Below, one piece after another: positions 1 to 9,478 of a stretch of 64,000 nt of DNA; the first letter of the stretch is position 1; each line of letters starts with the position of its first letter. The notes beneath the pieces are model-generated. The model was not told where the DNA came from. It saw only the letters and a list, made by a program, of their open reading frames with translations, and ran no database searches. Both the position numbers and the translations under genes were made by a program. This DNA is from Emiliania huxleyi CCMP1516 (Eukaryota > Haptophyta > Isochrysidales > Noelaerhabdaceae). Location of the stretch: NCBI RefSeq assembly GCF_000372725.1, contig NW_005197273.1, forward strand, positions 242,341 to 306,340. The letters run 5' to 3'.

Positions 1-1460
1 AGAATGCCAATGAAGCATACTGCTCAGGCCGTACCATCCCAGGCCGAAGAGCGTAAGCAGGTTGAGTTCACCTTCGCGTCCAGATTGACGCAGGTTGTGC
101 ACTTCTGGAAGTTGAGAATCGCCCGGGCGCGTTTGACATGCGTCAAACCGTCACTGTTGCGGACCACCTTGCAAAACGTCTCGTAGGAGACGGCGTCGTC
201 CCCGAGGTCTGCCTTGTATTCGTCCCACTCCTCTTTGCGAGTGCGACGAGGCACAATCAGCTTGCCTGTGTCGGGCATGTAATCCCCGCAGGTGGAAGCA
301 TACTTGTCGTACCAACCAACCACAGAAGCTGACCTCGCCCCGCGTGTGCAGTCCTCCGCTGCAGGAAGCAGCTCGCCAGGGTTGCGCTTGGGGTGGGCCG
401 TGGTGTAGCCGTGTTCGAGACGATTTTGAAGCATGGTCAGTGTCGACCCCGCCTGTCTGCATCGCGACGGCCGTCCGTCCCACAGCCGGGTTCTTCTCGC
501 ACCGGCCCAAGTGAGTCGCAGCCGCGGAGCTGCCCGTCGCTGCTTCATCTAGCTGCTCCTTCAGATTGCCGCTCCGCGCTGGCGCATCGGGGGTGGAGAG
601 GATGGAGAGAGAAGGGGCAGGAGGGAGGATCGAATTCGACTGCGCCGCCTGCGCCGCCTGCGCCGCCGCCTGCGCCGCCGCCTGCGCCGCCGCCTGCGCC
701 GCCGCCTGCGCCGCCGCCTGCGCCGCCTCCGCCTCCGCCTCCGCGGCCGCAAGCCTCTTGCCCGCGGCGACCACCTATGAGCAAGTCTACCGCCTTCAGA
801 CACAACCCCAAGTGTGCTCACAACAACGAGCTCACCGATCTCAGCGGCTTGAGGCCGGCGAAGCTGCTGCCATTCGTACCGAAGAGGTCTGCGATAATGG
901 CGCATCCCTCCTTGTTCAGCTCCCACGCCTTTGGCGTCTTCTCTGAGCACGCGCCGACCACCTGAATGTCGCTCGGGTCTGGCATTGGGAGCATGGCAAC
1001 GTGAGCGCCTCCCGCCGTGACCACGAGGTTCCAGCCGACCCGCAGGCTCTCGCAACCCGCATCCTTGAAGAGGTCCAGGTCGTTCTCCTCGGCATCCCAA
1101 ACGTAGGCAAAGATGAAGCAAATTGCCCGCAGCTTCACCGGGGGCCCGCCGCGTACGGTGAATGCATCGCAGACAACAAAGTTGTTGGCCTCGTATGAGG
1201 CGGAGTGGTCGTCAGCGCGATCGGCAGGCCGGAGCGTAATGGCCCCAAACATCCGCGCGCGAGTGGAAAAGCGCGGGATGGGAAGGTTCGGCGACGCCTC
1301 GCCTTTGGGCGTCCACTTGTTCATCTCATTTCGAACATACTCGCGAATGTCATCAGGCGCCGCAGGATAGACAGGCGCCTTGCCGGCCGGGAGATAAAGG
1401 TCCTCTTTCTTTATCTCGACATATGGAGCCTCCGGAGAGCCTGAGGGTGAGGAGGGCATG
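1..1460 (-). CDS. Spliced hypothetical protein, partial at left edge (possibly transposon-derived)
   Basis: I do not recognise the family with certainty. Exon 1 (about 1460 down to 836) encodes some 200 residues after the first in-frame ATG near 1460. It ends at a good donor (GTGAGC), and a 61-nt intron (835-775) restores an open frame at 774. Exon 2 begins with an Ala/Gln repeat built from CTGCGCCGCC units (about 640-745). A frame change near 440-550 implies another intron before the best-conserved part (about 400-72). That part has a Trp/Tyr-rich stretch, a 'VSYETFCKV' motif and a 'FQKCTTCVNL' Cys-x2-Cys element, resembling the region before DUF7869-type domains of transposon-like proteins in protists (weak inference). 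Another donor (GTGAAC) at 71 sends the gene past the window edge. The C-terminus is missing. Confidence 0.5.
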
Positions 1461-1626
1461 AGGCACGATCCACGAGAGGGTGGCCAGGCGGGCACGTTTC
1501 GCGATCTCGGTTTTCTTGGTATCTTACGTGGTGCGCGGCCGTGGTGGCCCGACTTTTGCTTCCTTCTAGAAAAGCGCAAACGACCATGCGGTTTTTATTA
1601 GCTAGTCTGTTGAACCCGGAACACGG

Positions 1627-1722
1627 TCGGCCGCCGGAACCACGCCTGCGTGGATCGCGTCACACCAATCCTCGCTACCCAACGCGGCCAAAGGATATCC
1701 ACCTCGAGAACCTCGAGAGAAC
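1627..1722 (+). repeat. Dispersed repeat, copy 1 (pair at 14163-14260)
   Basis: About 96 bp, starting near 'cggccgcc' and running through 'ctcgagaacctcgaga', recurs almost unchanged and in the same orientation at 14163-14260. The second copy has 4 extra bases (tata) and runs into a CA microsatellite. Here it lies just upstream of the NAD(P)-binding gene. I see no coding capacity. Confidence 0.8.
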
Positions 1723-1737
1723 CCGGAACGCACATAC

Positions 1738-4416
1738 ATGCTTCACCTGTGCCTCGCCGCCGCCGCGTGGACCTCCGAACTCGCCAACGACGCCGCGTCT
1801 TCGCCGCGCGTTCTCGTCACGGGCGCAACTGGTCGAACTGGTAGCGCGCTCTACCTCCAGCTCAAGGCGAGACGCACGGCGAGAGCACTTCCGAGAGCGA
1901 GAGAGAGTGAACCCACTCCTTCTGCAAGCGCCGGTCCAGTCCCCAGGGCTTGACCGCACTCTCCCGCCGCCGCCAGGCCGACAGCCGCATCGCCGAGGTG
2001 CGGGCGCTTGTCCGGAACGTCACAAAGGCGCGAGAGCTGCTCGGCTGCAAGGCGTGCGACGAGGGCGAAGGGGTGTTCGTGGGCGACGTGACCAAGCCGG
2101 AGACCCTCACCGCCGCGTCGACGGGCGTCGACACCGTCGCGATCGCTGCCGCCGTCGGCGAGCGCTTCTGAGACGCTTCCGAGACGCTTCCGTGACGCTT
2201 CCGAGACGCTTCCGAGACGCTTCCGAGACGCTTCCGAGACGCTTCCGAGACGCTTCCGAGACGCTTCCGAGACGCTTCCGAGACGCTTCCGAGACGCACT
2301 AGAGACACTGCCGCGTCATGAGTCTACAGAAGACTGCCGGCGATCGCATCTCCTTCTGTGAGTCGCCTCCAGAGGCGATAGTAGGGACGCGATAGTGATG
2401 AATCTCTACCAAGTAACGATCGAGTACTCACAGGTTGAGGCGCCTCACAGAAGGAGATGCGAATGTTAGTGATTTATAATCAAGAATGAACAGGCGGAGG
2501 CGCCTCACAGAAGGAGATGCGAATGTTAGTGTTTTAGAATCAAGAATGAACAGGCGGAGGCGCCTCACAGAAGGAGATGCGAATGTTAGTGATTTAGAAT
2601 CAAGAATGAACAGGCGGAGGCGCCTCACAGAAGGAGATGCGAGCCGTCGAGTTCGACGGCGTCGAGCACCAGGCACACCTCCTGCAATCTCGGCCGATCT
2701 CGGCTACATCTCAGCCCATCTCAGCGTCGATCACCGGACACACTGCCGCATGCAGTGCCTCATGCAGGCTTCCACGACACTCCGTAGACACTTCTCCACG
2801 CCCGACACACTTCCCAAGACACCCCCAACCCCCCCCCCCCCCCTCCCTCCCCGGACCCCTCCCCCCCCCCTATCGCCCGCCAGGTCGCGGCGCTCGCGCA
2901 GCAGAACGCGCGCGCGCTGCCTTCGCTGCGCGTCGTCCTCTGCTCGTGCATGGGCACTGTCCACGACACGTCCACGACACGTCCGCGACATGTCCGAGAC
3001 ACAGGCGCGTCGTCCTCTGCTCGTCGATGGGAACGACCGACCCCAAGCCAGCCCCCTTCAAGGGCGGCTCTGTCCTCTTTTGGAAGCTGAACGCAGAGGC
3101 GCCCCCTGCACCGTCGCATGCTGATCTCGGCCGATCTCGGTTGATCTCGGCCGATCCCGGTTGATCTCGGCTGATCTCGGTTGATCCCGGGCGATCTCGG
3201 CCGATCTCGAGTGATCTCATGTGATCTCGGCTGATCTCGGCTGATCTCAGGCTTTCCTGCTGGGCTCCGGAGTTGGCGCGGCCTTGTACCGAGATCTCCC
3301 GAGATCGCCCGAGATTAGACATCGTCAAGCCGTGCGGCATTCATTAACAGTTCATCATTAGACAGATAGCCCCTAGTTATTAAATAACTATCAGGCTCCA
3401 CCATCGTCAAGCCGTGCGGCCTCTCGAGCGGCGAGGCGCGCCGAGATACAGCCGAGATACAGCCGAGATACAGCCGAGATACAGCCGAGATACAGCCGAG
3501 ATACAGCCGAGATACAGCCGAGATACAGCCGAGATACAGCCGAGATACAGCCGAGATACAGCCGAGATACAGCCGAGATACAGCCGAGCTACAGCCAGGG
3601 TCTAGCCCGCAATGTTCGATCTCTCGATTGTCTCTCGGCAGTACCTCGGCTGCATCTCTCGGCAGTAAGCTCGGCTGTCTCTCGGCTGTCTCTCGGCTGT
3701 CTGCCGGCTGTATCTCGGCTGTCTCTCGACTATAGGCGGGCATGCACGGACTCGGCGTGTCACACAATGACGATTTGCCGTCGCCCGGCACCGCCGAGCC
3801 TCTCCAGCAGCCTTTCGCTCCAGGCCGCCACACATCCGTTGACCTTCTCGCTTAGTTCTTCCTTAGGCACTTTCCTTGTTGCGCGCGCCGACGTGGCATT
3901 TCGACGCGAGGCCTCCGCCGCCGCGCTGTGAGCGGGCAGCGTGTTCACACCTCGAGGTGTGAACAGGCGCGTGTCATGCGTGAGGCTGTGATCGAGCGCT
4001 CTGCAGGAGACGTCTCCGAGACATTTCCGATCGAGAGTCTCCCGAGACACAGCGCTGCGGCTTCTTGCCCGTGGCATGCCCGAGACAGCTCCGAGAGGCA
4101 CCGACGCTGCAGCGACTTGTGGCGGCCCGTGTGGCACCCGACAGTCCACGAAACCGTCCTCGAAGTCGTCGCCGCTTTGGCCGCAGCACCGCCCCGTTGG
4201 CACGACCGATTTTCTTCCTCCCCTTTTCTTCCCATGCAGGCTTGCGCTTCGGTCTCTGCAACGACCCCGGCGCCAAGGTGTTTGCGGATCCAACCTCAAC
4301 TAACCTCGCCTAATCTCGGCTAACCTCGGCTGACTCGGCCGCCCCTGGCGCCGAAGGTGCCTGCCGACCTGCCCAAGCTGCTGCAAGAGGCGCGCTGGCC
4401 GTGGCAGGCGCGGTGA
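1738..4416 (+). CDS. NAD(P)-binding SDR/NmrA-like family protein, many exons
   Basis: Probably an atypical short-chain reductase of the NAD(P)-binding/NmrA group. The substrate cannot be told. Exon 1 (1738-1866) opens with a hydrophobic leader and the dinucleotide-binding motif 'RVLVTGATGRTGSAL'. Exon 2 (1977 to about 2158) gives 'ALVRNVTKARELLG' and 'FVGDVTKPETL'. Exon 3 starts at about 2613 ('VEFDGVEHQ'). Later exons give 'VAALAQQNARALPSLRVVLC', 'SSMGTTDPKPAPFKGGSV', 'LFWKLNAE', 'AFLLGSGVGA' (3252), 'TIVKPCGLSSGEA' (3401) and 'LRFGLCNDPGAKVFADPT' (4241). The last exon ends with the TGA at 4414-4416. Exon order matches the family (Rossmann motif, then WK...AE, then the substrate loop). Introns are full of 11-mer and 60-bp repeats, and several appear to have GC donors (for example 1867-1976). 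Exon joins are by eye, so the model is approximate. Confidence 0.7.
2165..2302 (+). repeat. Intronic 11-mer tandem array (GAGACGCTTCC)
   Basis: About 12 nearly perfect copies of an 11-bp unit lie just after exon 2 of the NAD(P)-binding gene. The same unit, degenerate, occurs in the intron region near 12945-13010 of another gene on the other strand, so it is a shared intron-repeat family and not local noise. Confidence 0.85.
2431..2650 (+). repeat. 60-bp tandem repeat carrying a 3' splice site and exon start
   Basis: About 3.7 copies of a 60-bp unit. Each ends in 'aagaatgaacag' and is followed by 'gcggaggcgcctcacagaag', the first bases of exon 3 of the NAD(P)-binding gene. The last copy runs into the real exon at about 2613. 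An inverted partial copy lies at about 2343-2368. Every unit thus repeats a plausible AG|GC acceptor plus about 40 bp of exon. Confidence 0.85.
3121..3735 (+). repeat. Intronic CTCGG/GAGATACAGCC arrays
   Basis: Three arrays inside introns of the NAD(P)-binding gene: gatctcgg-type 10-mers (3121-3250), an 11-mer 'agatacagccg' in about 13 near-perfect copies (3440-3595), and tctcggctg-type units on the opposite pyrimidine strand (3640-3735). The same families fill introns elsewhere in the window (9663-9942, 10170-10475, 46130-46410). Confidence 0.85.
3928..3966 (+). other. Hairpin intron (introner-like), 39 nt
   Basis: Runs from GTGAGC to GTGAACAG and is followed by GCGCG. It contains the palindrome 'tgttcacacctcgaggtgtgaaca', whose arms pair perfectly around a central CTCGAG-type core. 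It belongs to the family also seen at 6684, 21792, 23134, 45567, 45737, 56406, 56568 and 59767. Confidence 0.6.
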
Positions 4417-4596
4417 TGTCTCAGTCTCGGAGGTTCGCCGCAGAAGTCACCTGACACCTTGTGTGTCGGGAAGTGTCTCAGAAGGGTCTCTCCACAAGTG
4501 CCACGGAGAAGTGTCTCGGAAGTGGCCGTGGCAGGAAACGTGCAGTGGATGACCGAGGCTGATGAGAAACTGCTCACGAGTCATGTCTAGGGTTTA

Positions 4597-4710
4597 AGGG
4601 TAAGGTAAGGTAAACTTCTCCACACACACGAGGTGGTGGGGCAAGGGGGGGCAACCCTCGCGTCTCCACACTCCAGACTCCACGTCTAACGACAGGAGCC
4701 CCACGGCATT
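4597..4710 (+). repeat. Dispersed repeat A, copy 1 (pair at 61632-61726)
   Basis: Starts with 'ggtaaggtaaggtaa', continues 'acttctccacacacacgagg' and a G tract, and ends 'gccccacggcatt'. The same order recurs in the same orientation at 61632-61726, with about 16 bp fewer in the middle. The GGTAA pentamer plus 'gtggagaag' edge also appears inverted at about 5864-5896 and 47083-47145. Confidence 0.8.
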
Positions 4711-4896
4711 CTCTCGAAATGCTCACCGGGAGGTGGGGGTGGGCTCGCGCGCGCTGACCCTGTGCCTTAGGGGACCCCGGGTTCTAGGGCCGGATTTTTT
4801 AAGACCTTTTAAGAAACGAGGAGGTTTGGGGGCTGAACTTGCCATTTAAGAGATTGCAGGCCCGGGGGGGTCCCTCTTTTAAGACCGTTTAGGCTT

Positions 4897-4988
4897 AGTT
4901 CCATTTCACAGTGGCACAGCTCGCGTTACCACAATCTTGATTTTGGTCATTTGCGCCATTTTGTACCTCTCGGTGCCTTCCAGAGGCA
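4897..4988 (+). repeat. Dispersed repeat B, copy 1 (inverted pair at 27527-27617)
   Basis: About 90 bp from 'agttccatttcacagtggca' to 'gccttccagaggca' recurs as a close reverse complement at 27527-27617. The ends match exactly between copies, so this is a discrete dispersed unit, probably the terminus of a larger mobile element. Confidence 0.8.
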
Positions 4989-5099
4989 CGCTGGGGTGCC
5001 GGCGCCCTACTGGGCGCCCCCCCCCCCCGCTCCCTTCCCCTTAGAACCCCCCATCCCGCTAGCCCCCCCCCGCGGTCCCTCGCGGTCGCGCGACGCCGC

Positions 5100-5850
5100 A
5101 CCAATGGCGCGCTGTGCCGAATGCTTTCTTCAGGCGCGCTGCAGGACGCGGGCACGACTCTCCGCCAGGATGACGAGCGTGGAGGCCGTGACGAGCGCGC
5201 TCGAGAAGCTCGGCATCAAGCCGTGGGGCCGGGCCCTCGCTGCCCAAGCGGTCGCGATTCTTGATGGCTTTGAAGAAGTCCGTCACCAGCACCTGCCGCC
5301 ACAGAGGGCGTTGAGCAAGCTGTGAGGCGAGCATGCGTCGTCGTCGGCACGGCTGCATGCATGCCCTGCGCCGCACCGTGGTCTCGTGTCCAGCTCGTCG
5401 GGTGTCGGTCGGGCCGGCGTGGTATTCGCATTGGAAGGTGGATGCCAGCTCATACAGGTGAGCGTTTCCTGAACAGGCCAAGGGCGCACCACGGCACTGA
5501 CTTGTGTGGGCCAAGCATGGCACGCTGCGTCAGTGGAGCAGCCGCGCACAGGATGGGTCTGGCGGCGTCACGCATGCGGCGTGCAGAGCCGAGTATGACG
5601 TCCACTCGGCGACGTGCCGCAGCCTGCAGCAGCGCTTCGACTTCGCCGGACTCGACCCTAAGCCCATCGACCGCAACGGCAAGCCGATCGAAGCCAAGGG
5701 CCCTGCCATCTCGATCGCCTGCTCAACGAGTACAAGGGCAAGTGGAAGAGTGGCGACACGAGCCTCGGTGTTGCCGCAGGTGTGGGCGGTGGGCGAGGAC
5801 CGAGGTGTGCGGGGTGCGAGGGAAGCTGTGTCCAGGGTCGTTAAAATACA
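5100..5850 (+). other. Possible exons of an unrecognised gene
   Basis: Two short open stretches look coding. 5170-5325 begins with an ATG and gives an Ala/Leu-rich 51-residue peptide. About 5585-5760 includes 'FDFAGLDPKPIDRNGKPIE' and, in another frame, 'LLNEYKGKWKSGDTSLG'. The frame change between them may be an intron or decay. No family is recognised. The rest of 5850-6190 holds a GGTAA-type repeat edge and nothing I can assign. Confidence 0.25.
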
Positions 5851-6240
5851 GTACGTCTATGTGTGGAGAAGTTTATTTCCTTACCTTACCTTACCGTCCA
5901 CGACTGCATGTCCACGACCAACCCGATTACCCGAAATGCGAAAAGCGAAATGAGCGGCCAGAAGCAGAGAGAACCGCCTTGGGCTTGGCCCTTGCTTGGC
6001 CCACTTGGATCTTGGTTCACTTGCTTGTCGGTGCAGACGATGGCATGCACTCGCTCATGCACCTCCACTTCATCGCAGTGGGTCGCTTTATGGATGGTTA
6101 CAGTCGTATGCGTCCCACACAAGACTACCCCGGGCGCGCCACGATAAGCCCCGCTTAGTGCAATCTCACGCCGTCAGCGACCGCTCCACATGCTTCACAA
6201 GTGGCCCCCCTCAGTCAGAGTCTCGCCACGACCGTCGGCC

Positions 6241-6572
6241 CTAGCGTTGGCCCTTCCTGCCCCCCTTCCCCGCACCACCGCTCGCCGCGTCGGTGGTGCC
6301 ACCGCTTGTGTCGCCGCCACGCGACTCCTCCTCCTCCTCCCCGCCGTCGCTCGCCTCCTCCTCCCCACCCGCAACCTCCGCAATCAGCGTCCGCCCCGCG
6401 CGCTGCGCCTCCGCCACCGCCGCGGTGCGCCTGTTCACACCGCCGTGCCGTAAAGAGGCGCCTGTGGACCGCCGCCGCGCCCTGCCTTTCTCGAGCTGTC
6501 TCGGCGGATCTCGGCGGATCTCGGAGAATCTCCCGATTGGTCTCGGCAATCTCACCGCGACGGAAGACGCAA

Positions 6573-6622
<50 letters not shown>

Positions 6623-7480
6623 CGTCTCCCTCTCCCTCCTCGTCCTCCTCTGAGCTGCTCGAGGATGACTCGTCGACCGCCACCTGTTCACGGCCCGAGG
6701 CTGTGAAGAGGCGCCGTTCACAGCCGCGACGCGAGGACTACTCCGGCCGCCACCTGTGTTCACAGCGCATCGTGGAGAGGCGCCGTTCACAGCCGTGCGA
6801 GCCGAAAGAAGGGGCGGCCCCGCCTTCTCAAACACCCCGCAGTGCAGGTCCATCTCCACGTATGGCCCGCCTGCTCACAGCTCGGCGGGGTGTGAAGGAC
6901 GCCCTGCGCTGCTCTTCACTCACCGCCAGGTCGCAGCCAGATCTCGGCGCAATCTCGGCTAGATCTCGCGCCCGGGTCGCTCAGCAGCTGAGGATCGATC
7001 AGCTCTTCCTGCGCCGTGCGCCGTCCAAGTCGAGAGGCGGTGGCGGTGGCGGTGTGGCTGTGGCAGCAGCAGTGATCTGTATTGTGGGGCGGGGGAAAGA
7101 GGGAGGAGGAGAGACGAGGCGTTGGCGGCGGAGTGAAGTGGCGTGCGTCTTGCGGCAACATGGGACGACGCGCGTCAGCATGTGCGCGACGACGTGCAAT
7201 CTTGGCTGCGCGCATGTGTGTGCGGGAGGCGCTCACACCTCCTCGTCCTCGCCCTCGCCCTCCTCCTCCTCCATGAAGCGCAGAGATGCGTCGCTGCGCC
7301 CGCCGGCCAGTGCGCTCACACCCGCGCCAGCACTCGTTCCTATCGCCGCTTCCAACGACGATCCCGCCGCACCCGTGGTCTGGCTCAGCGCGGCGTTGGC
7401 GCTCGCGATGGCCGGCATGAAGGCATCAAGGCGCGCGAGGACTGCCGGGCGCGGAGAGGAGGACGTGACAACATGGAGTG
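6241..7480 (-). CDS. Hypothetical acidic, low-complexity protein, spliced by hairpin introns
   Basis: No family recognised. Minus-strand open pieces are joined by at least four hairpin introns (near 6870, 6790-6754, 6721-6684 and 6466-6431). The piece from 7418 starts 'MPAIASANAALSQTTG' and ends in an acidic run before a GTGTGAGC donor. Others include 'TAQEELIDPQLL', 'YVEMDLHCGVFEKAGPPLL', a 32-nt micro-exon (6753-6722), and 'VDESSSSSEEDEEGEGDD' followed by a glycine run over a CCG array (6575-6625). The last exon (from 6430) is Glu/Gly-rich and stops with TAG at 6241-6243. It may be a nuclear or structural acidic protein, but no function can be inferred. Confidence 0.45.
6684..6721 (-). other. 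Hairpin intron (introner-like), 38 nt
   Basis: On the minus strand this reads from GTGAACGGCGCC through CTCTTCACAG to GTGAACAG, followed by GTGGCGG. The inner CTCTTCAC can pair with either the 5' GTGAAC or the 3' GTGAACAG. A sister copy lies 33 nt away at 6790-6754. Confidence 0.65.
6754..6790 (-). other. Hairpin intron (introner-like), 37 nt
   Basis: The same GTGAACGGCGCC start as the intron at 6721-6684, with end GTGAACACAG, followed again by GTGGCGG. Together the two define a 32-nt micro-exon, whose first bases (GTGGCGG) repeat the start of the next exon. Confidence 0.6.
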
Positions 7481-7698
7481 TGGGGGTTAGGGCCGGAATG
7501 AAGCGGAGGCGTGCGTACGCGGCGACGGCTCAGGCCGTGTCGTGCGGCGCGCGGGCATGTCGGCCATCGAAAAAAATTATCGCGCAACACTTTCGATAGA
7601 CCGAAAGTAAGATCGTTCGGTGCAGAAACCCCGGCCATGCCCATGTAACGCAATTGTGCTCGATTCCTGGAGTCTCGAGCTTCAGCTGGCGAACCATC

Positions 7699-7914
7699 AT
7701 GCCGCTCTCGGCACCGCAGCAGCGCGAGCGCCGCGCCGCGCAGCGCGCTGCCGAGGCTCAGGACGCGGCTCGCGGGCAGCGCAAGCCGCCCGGCGCCGAG
7801 CCGGTGCTAGGCCGCCTCCGCTGCGCCTGCTTCCTTGCGCGCCGCTGGACGTCGGCCGAGAAGACCGCTTCCCTCTGGGGACCCGACTCCGCGAAGATCG
7901 CGCGCGCGTCGTGA
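7699..7914 (+). CDS. Small hypothetical ORF
   Basis: Seventy-one residues from ATG 7699 to a TGA at 7912-7914, rich in Ala, Arg and Gln, ending 'WTSAEKTASLWGPDSAKIA'. No family recognised. The 7.9-8.45 kb stretch after it is CCG-rich low complexity, open in several frames, with C and G runs, and I see no credible gene in it. Confidence 0.3.
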   Translation: MPLSAPQQRERRAAQRAAEAQDAARGQRKPPGAEPVLGRLRCACFLARRWTSAEKTASLWGPDSAKIARAS

Positions 7915-8555
7915 GTGGCGGCGCGCGCGCGATCTCCGTTCCCGGGCACGCCGGTCGCAGTGGCATGGGCTCCCAGGCTCAAAAGCGCTCCCGTCAACAG
8001 CGAGCGAGCGCCGCCGCTGCTCCTCCTCCCGCCGCCGCTCACCGTACACCGAGACTCGGTGCCCCCCCCCGCCGCCTCCGCCGCCGCCGCCGCCGCCGCC
8101 GCCTCGCGCCTCGCCTCCGTCACCGCCGCCCTCCATTTGGAAGGGGGGGGTCCCTTTGATGGGGGGGGCGCCTCGTTTACGGGGGCCTTGCCGCCCCCCC
8201 CCCCCCCCTTCTCGCGCCGCTCCGCTCGTGGCCGCCGCCTCCCCTGTCAATCCCGCCGCCTCCCCTGTCATCCCGCCGCCCGCACCACCGCCGCCACCGC
8301 CTCGCGCCTCGCCGCCGCCGCCACCGACCGCCCTCCCCTGCGCCGCTGAGCGCGGTGCAGGGGGCGAGCCCCCGCTGCGCAGGTGCACTGCGCCTTTCGC
8401 CCTGACGATTAGTGAGGAGGTGGTGTTGCACAGCATGGAGCTCGGCGAGCGTTTAGCGAGCCCCTCAGCTGAAATTTAGAAAAGGAGTTGCGGTGTTGAT
8501 CGCCGCGGGAGCCCTCTTATAATCAAAAGCGCTCGTGCATCACTGCACTCCAAGT

Positions 8556-8915
8556 CTCCAAGTGCACCCATACCGCGTTGGTGTCGCAGTCGTTGGTCGG
8601 ACTGTGTAGTCCGAGGCGACGGTCGTCGCCACGGTCCCCTGGGGAACTGTGGCGTACACCTTGCTGGGGCCGCGTCGATACCCGTCGTCCCTCTCCGGGG
8701 GCAGCGAGTATTCGACCCCCATTTTGGACCCGGCCTGGCTGCGCGCCTGCGCTGCCTGGGCAAGGGAGCACGGCCGGGGGGAGCCGGTCCGGTGCTTTGA
8801 CGCGGAGGAGTACGACGAAGGCGACGACGCTTTCGACGCGCTCTTCGACGGGGGCTCGGGGTACGGGTGTGGGATTCCCCCTCGGGGGGCGGCGCCTTCT
8901 TCTAGGCGCCCTTGA
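8556..8915 (+). CDS. Hypothetical protein next to a dispersed-repeat fragment
   Basis: From about 8649 an open frame (GTG at 8649, no upstream ATG, so probably 5' incomplete) encodes about 88 residues with a DEEYDEGDDAFDALFD-type acidic stretch and a Gly-rich end. It stops at 8913-8915. Just upstream (about 8560-8612) lies an inverted fragment of repeat D (see 20700-20940), which suggests the ORF belongs to, or was captured near, a mobile element. No family recognised. Confidence 0.3.
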
Positions 8916-8939
8916 CCCAACATAGAGGGCGTTGTGGGC

Positions 8940-9478
8940 CTACCTAGCTTTTGGTATAATATAAAAAACCTGGCGTTGCCCTCCTCGCTTAGTGTGGATA
9001 AATTAAATTAAAGCGGTGTGTCGTGCGCAATCCGCCACTTGGACTTGCCCGTTGCCCCCCCCCCCCCCCCCTCCCAAAACCGTTTCCGTGACTTCGGGCC
9101 AAAAGAAAATGCAGAGTGTTGAATGCTAGAGTGAGAACTATGTGGGCTTTTTGCGCGCGACACCGGGACAGCCGAGGCCCACAACCCACATGCATGTGCA
9201 TGTGCATATGTACATACATTGTAGCCAATCACAAAACGAAGCGGCAATCGCACAAATTACCCCATATAACTCTCCTCGCGGCACGCAGCACTAACAGTCC
9301 GACCACTGACACACACCACACACACGACGAGTTTGGTGAGACGAGAGCCTCGCGAGTACGGTCGAGAGACAACACACACACAACCGTGCACAATAAAATG
9401 CTCCCCCCGTACACAATAGGCAGCCACGAGGGCGAGAGAGGCCACTGCCCGGCGCCAAACGCGTCTCTGTGAGTTGCC
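8940..9478. other. Intergenic, AT-richer; no gene seen
   Basis: Contains an AT-rich patch (8952-8970), a C run of about 16, and short CA tracts. No open frame on either strand looks coding. Confidence 0.5.

Noticed and set aside
640-760. Long alanine/arginine ORFs on both strands over the CTGCGCCGCC repeat
   Set aside because: Six-frame openness is caused by the GC-rich repeat. Only the minus-strand frame that joins conserved exons is kept.
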